Source: Spirochaetaceae bacterium (lineage in GTDB: Bacteria; Spirochaetota; Spirochaetia; Treponematales; Breznakiellaceae). Taken from it: a stretch of DNA of 14,356 nt. The DNA lies in contig JAITAM010000095.1 of NCBI GenBank assembly GCA_031284085.1, positions 1 to 14,356 on the forward strand, given 5' to 3'. This document shows, in pieces, positions 14,245 through 14,356 of this stretch. Position 1 is the stretch's first letter, and the number at the start of each line of letters is the position of its first letter. The translations under genes and the position numbers were made by a program. Under the pieces are notes generated by a model. It saw nothing but the letters and a program-made list of their open reading frames with translations. It did not search any database and was not told the DNA's origin.

Positions 14245-14356
14245 GTGGGATAGTGGCCTTATAACGTTCCGGCTGTATGCGGCGCTATGGCTTTTGAGTC
14301 ATCCGCTACCGCCTATGGATAAGGAGCTTTTGTAGGGGTGATTCTTATCGCTCGCT
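14245..14356. other. Unassigned right edge after the repeat array
   Basis: Unique sequence that leaves the array and reaches the window edge. There are only short open stretches on both strands. A plus-strand AAGGAG at about 14320 is followed by a possible GTG start at 14336, but only 7 codons are visible, so no gene is called. A neighbouring gene may start or end just outside. Confidence 0.3.

Overview
The window looks like part of a chromosome from a host-associated spirochete of the genus Treponema. The main reason is a cheA / cheW-cheR-like fusion / cheX cluster, in which CheA has an elongated dimerisation domain and CheX takes the place of CheZ/CheC as CheY-P phosphatase. This combination is known from Treponema denticola and T. 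pallidum. Moderate G+C by eye, starts without Shine-Dalgarno sequences and a periplasmic DUF4139-type protein also fit. No species is claimed.

Every protein gene that can be supported lies on the minus strand, so transcription runs from high to low coordinates. From right to left: a repeat-rich, apparently non-coding region (13434-14356) with an array of about five 21-nt units and twelve units of about 52 nt; a well-formed sigma70-type promoter and a secreted TPR protein with a FlgT-like C-terminal region (11402-13366); a small unrecognised protein (10790-11311); then the chemotaxis genes cheA (8216-10627), cheW-cheR-like (6803-8203) and cheX (6270-6752). After cheX come tRNA-Val(GAC) with its own promoter and terminator, an exported DUF4139-type protein (3862-5943), an O6-methylguanine-DNA methyltransferase (3319-3801), lepA/EF-4 (1406-3211) and the 5' part of the clamp-loader delta-prime gene holB, which runs off the left edge (1-1235).

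The chemotaxis genes form one functional unit. CheA autophosphorylates at His52 and phosphorylates CheY. The CheW/CheR-like fusion couples CheA to receptors. CheX dephosphorylates CheY-P. No cheY is present: a tRNA gene occupies the place after cheX where related treponemes carry it. Upstream genes may contribute read-through transcription, but a promoter candidate lies directly before cheA.

The most unusual DNA is the right-hand array. Each unit of about 52 nt can be read as the 21-nt unit with about 31 nt inserted after its first AAG. Degenerate relatives of the same sequence lie around the lepA and ogt 3' ends, so this is a dispersed genomic repeat family. Two genes (lepA and the DUF4139 gene) have a -10 hexamer 6-7 nt before the chosen ATG and no Shine-Dalgarno sequence, which suggests leaderless mRNAs.
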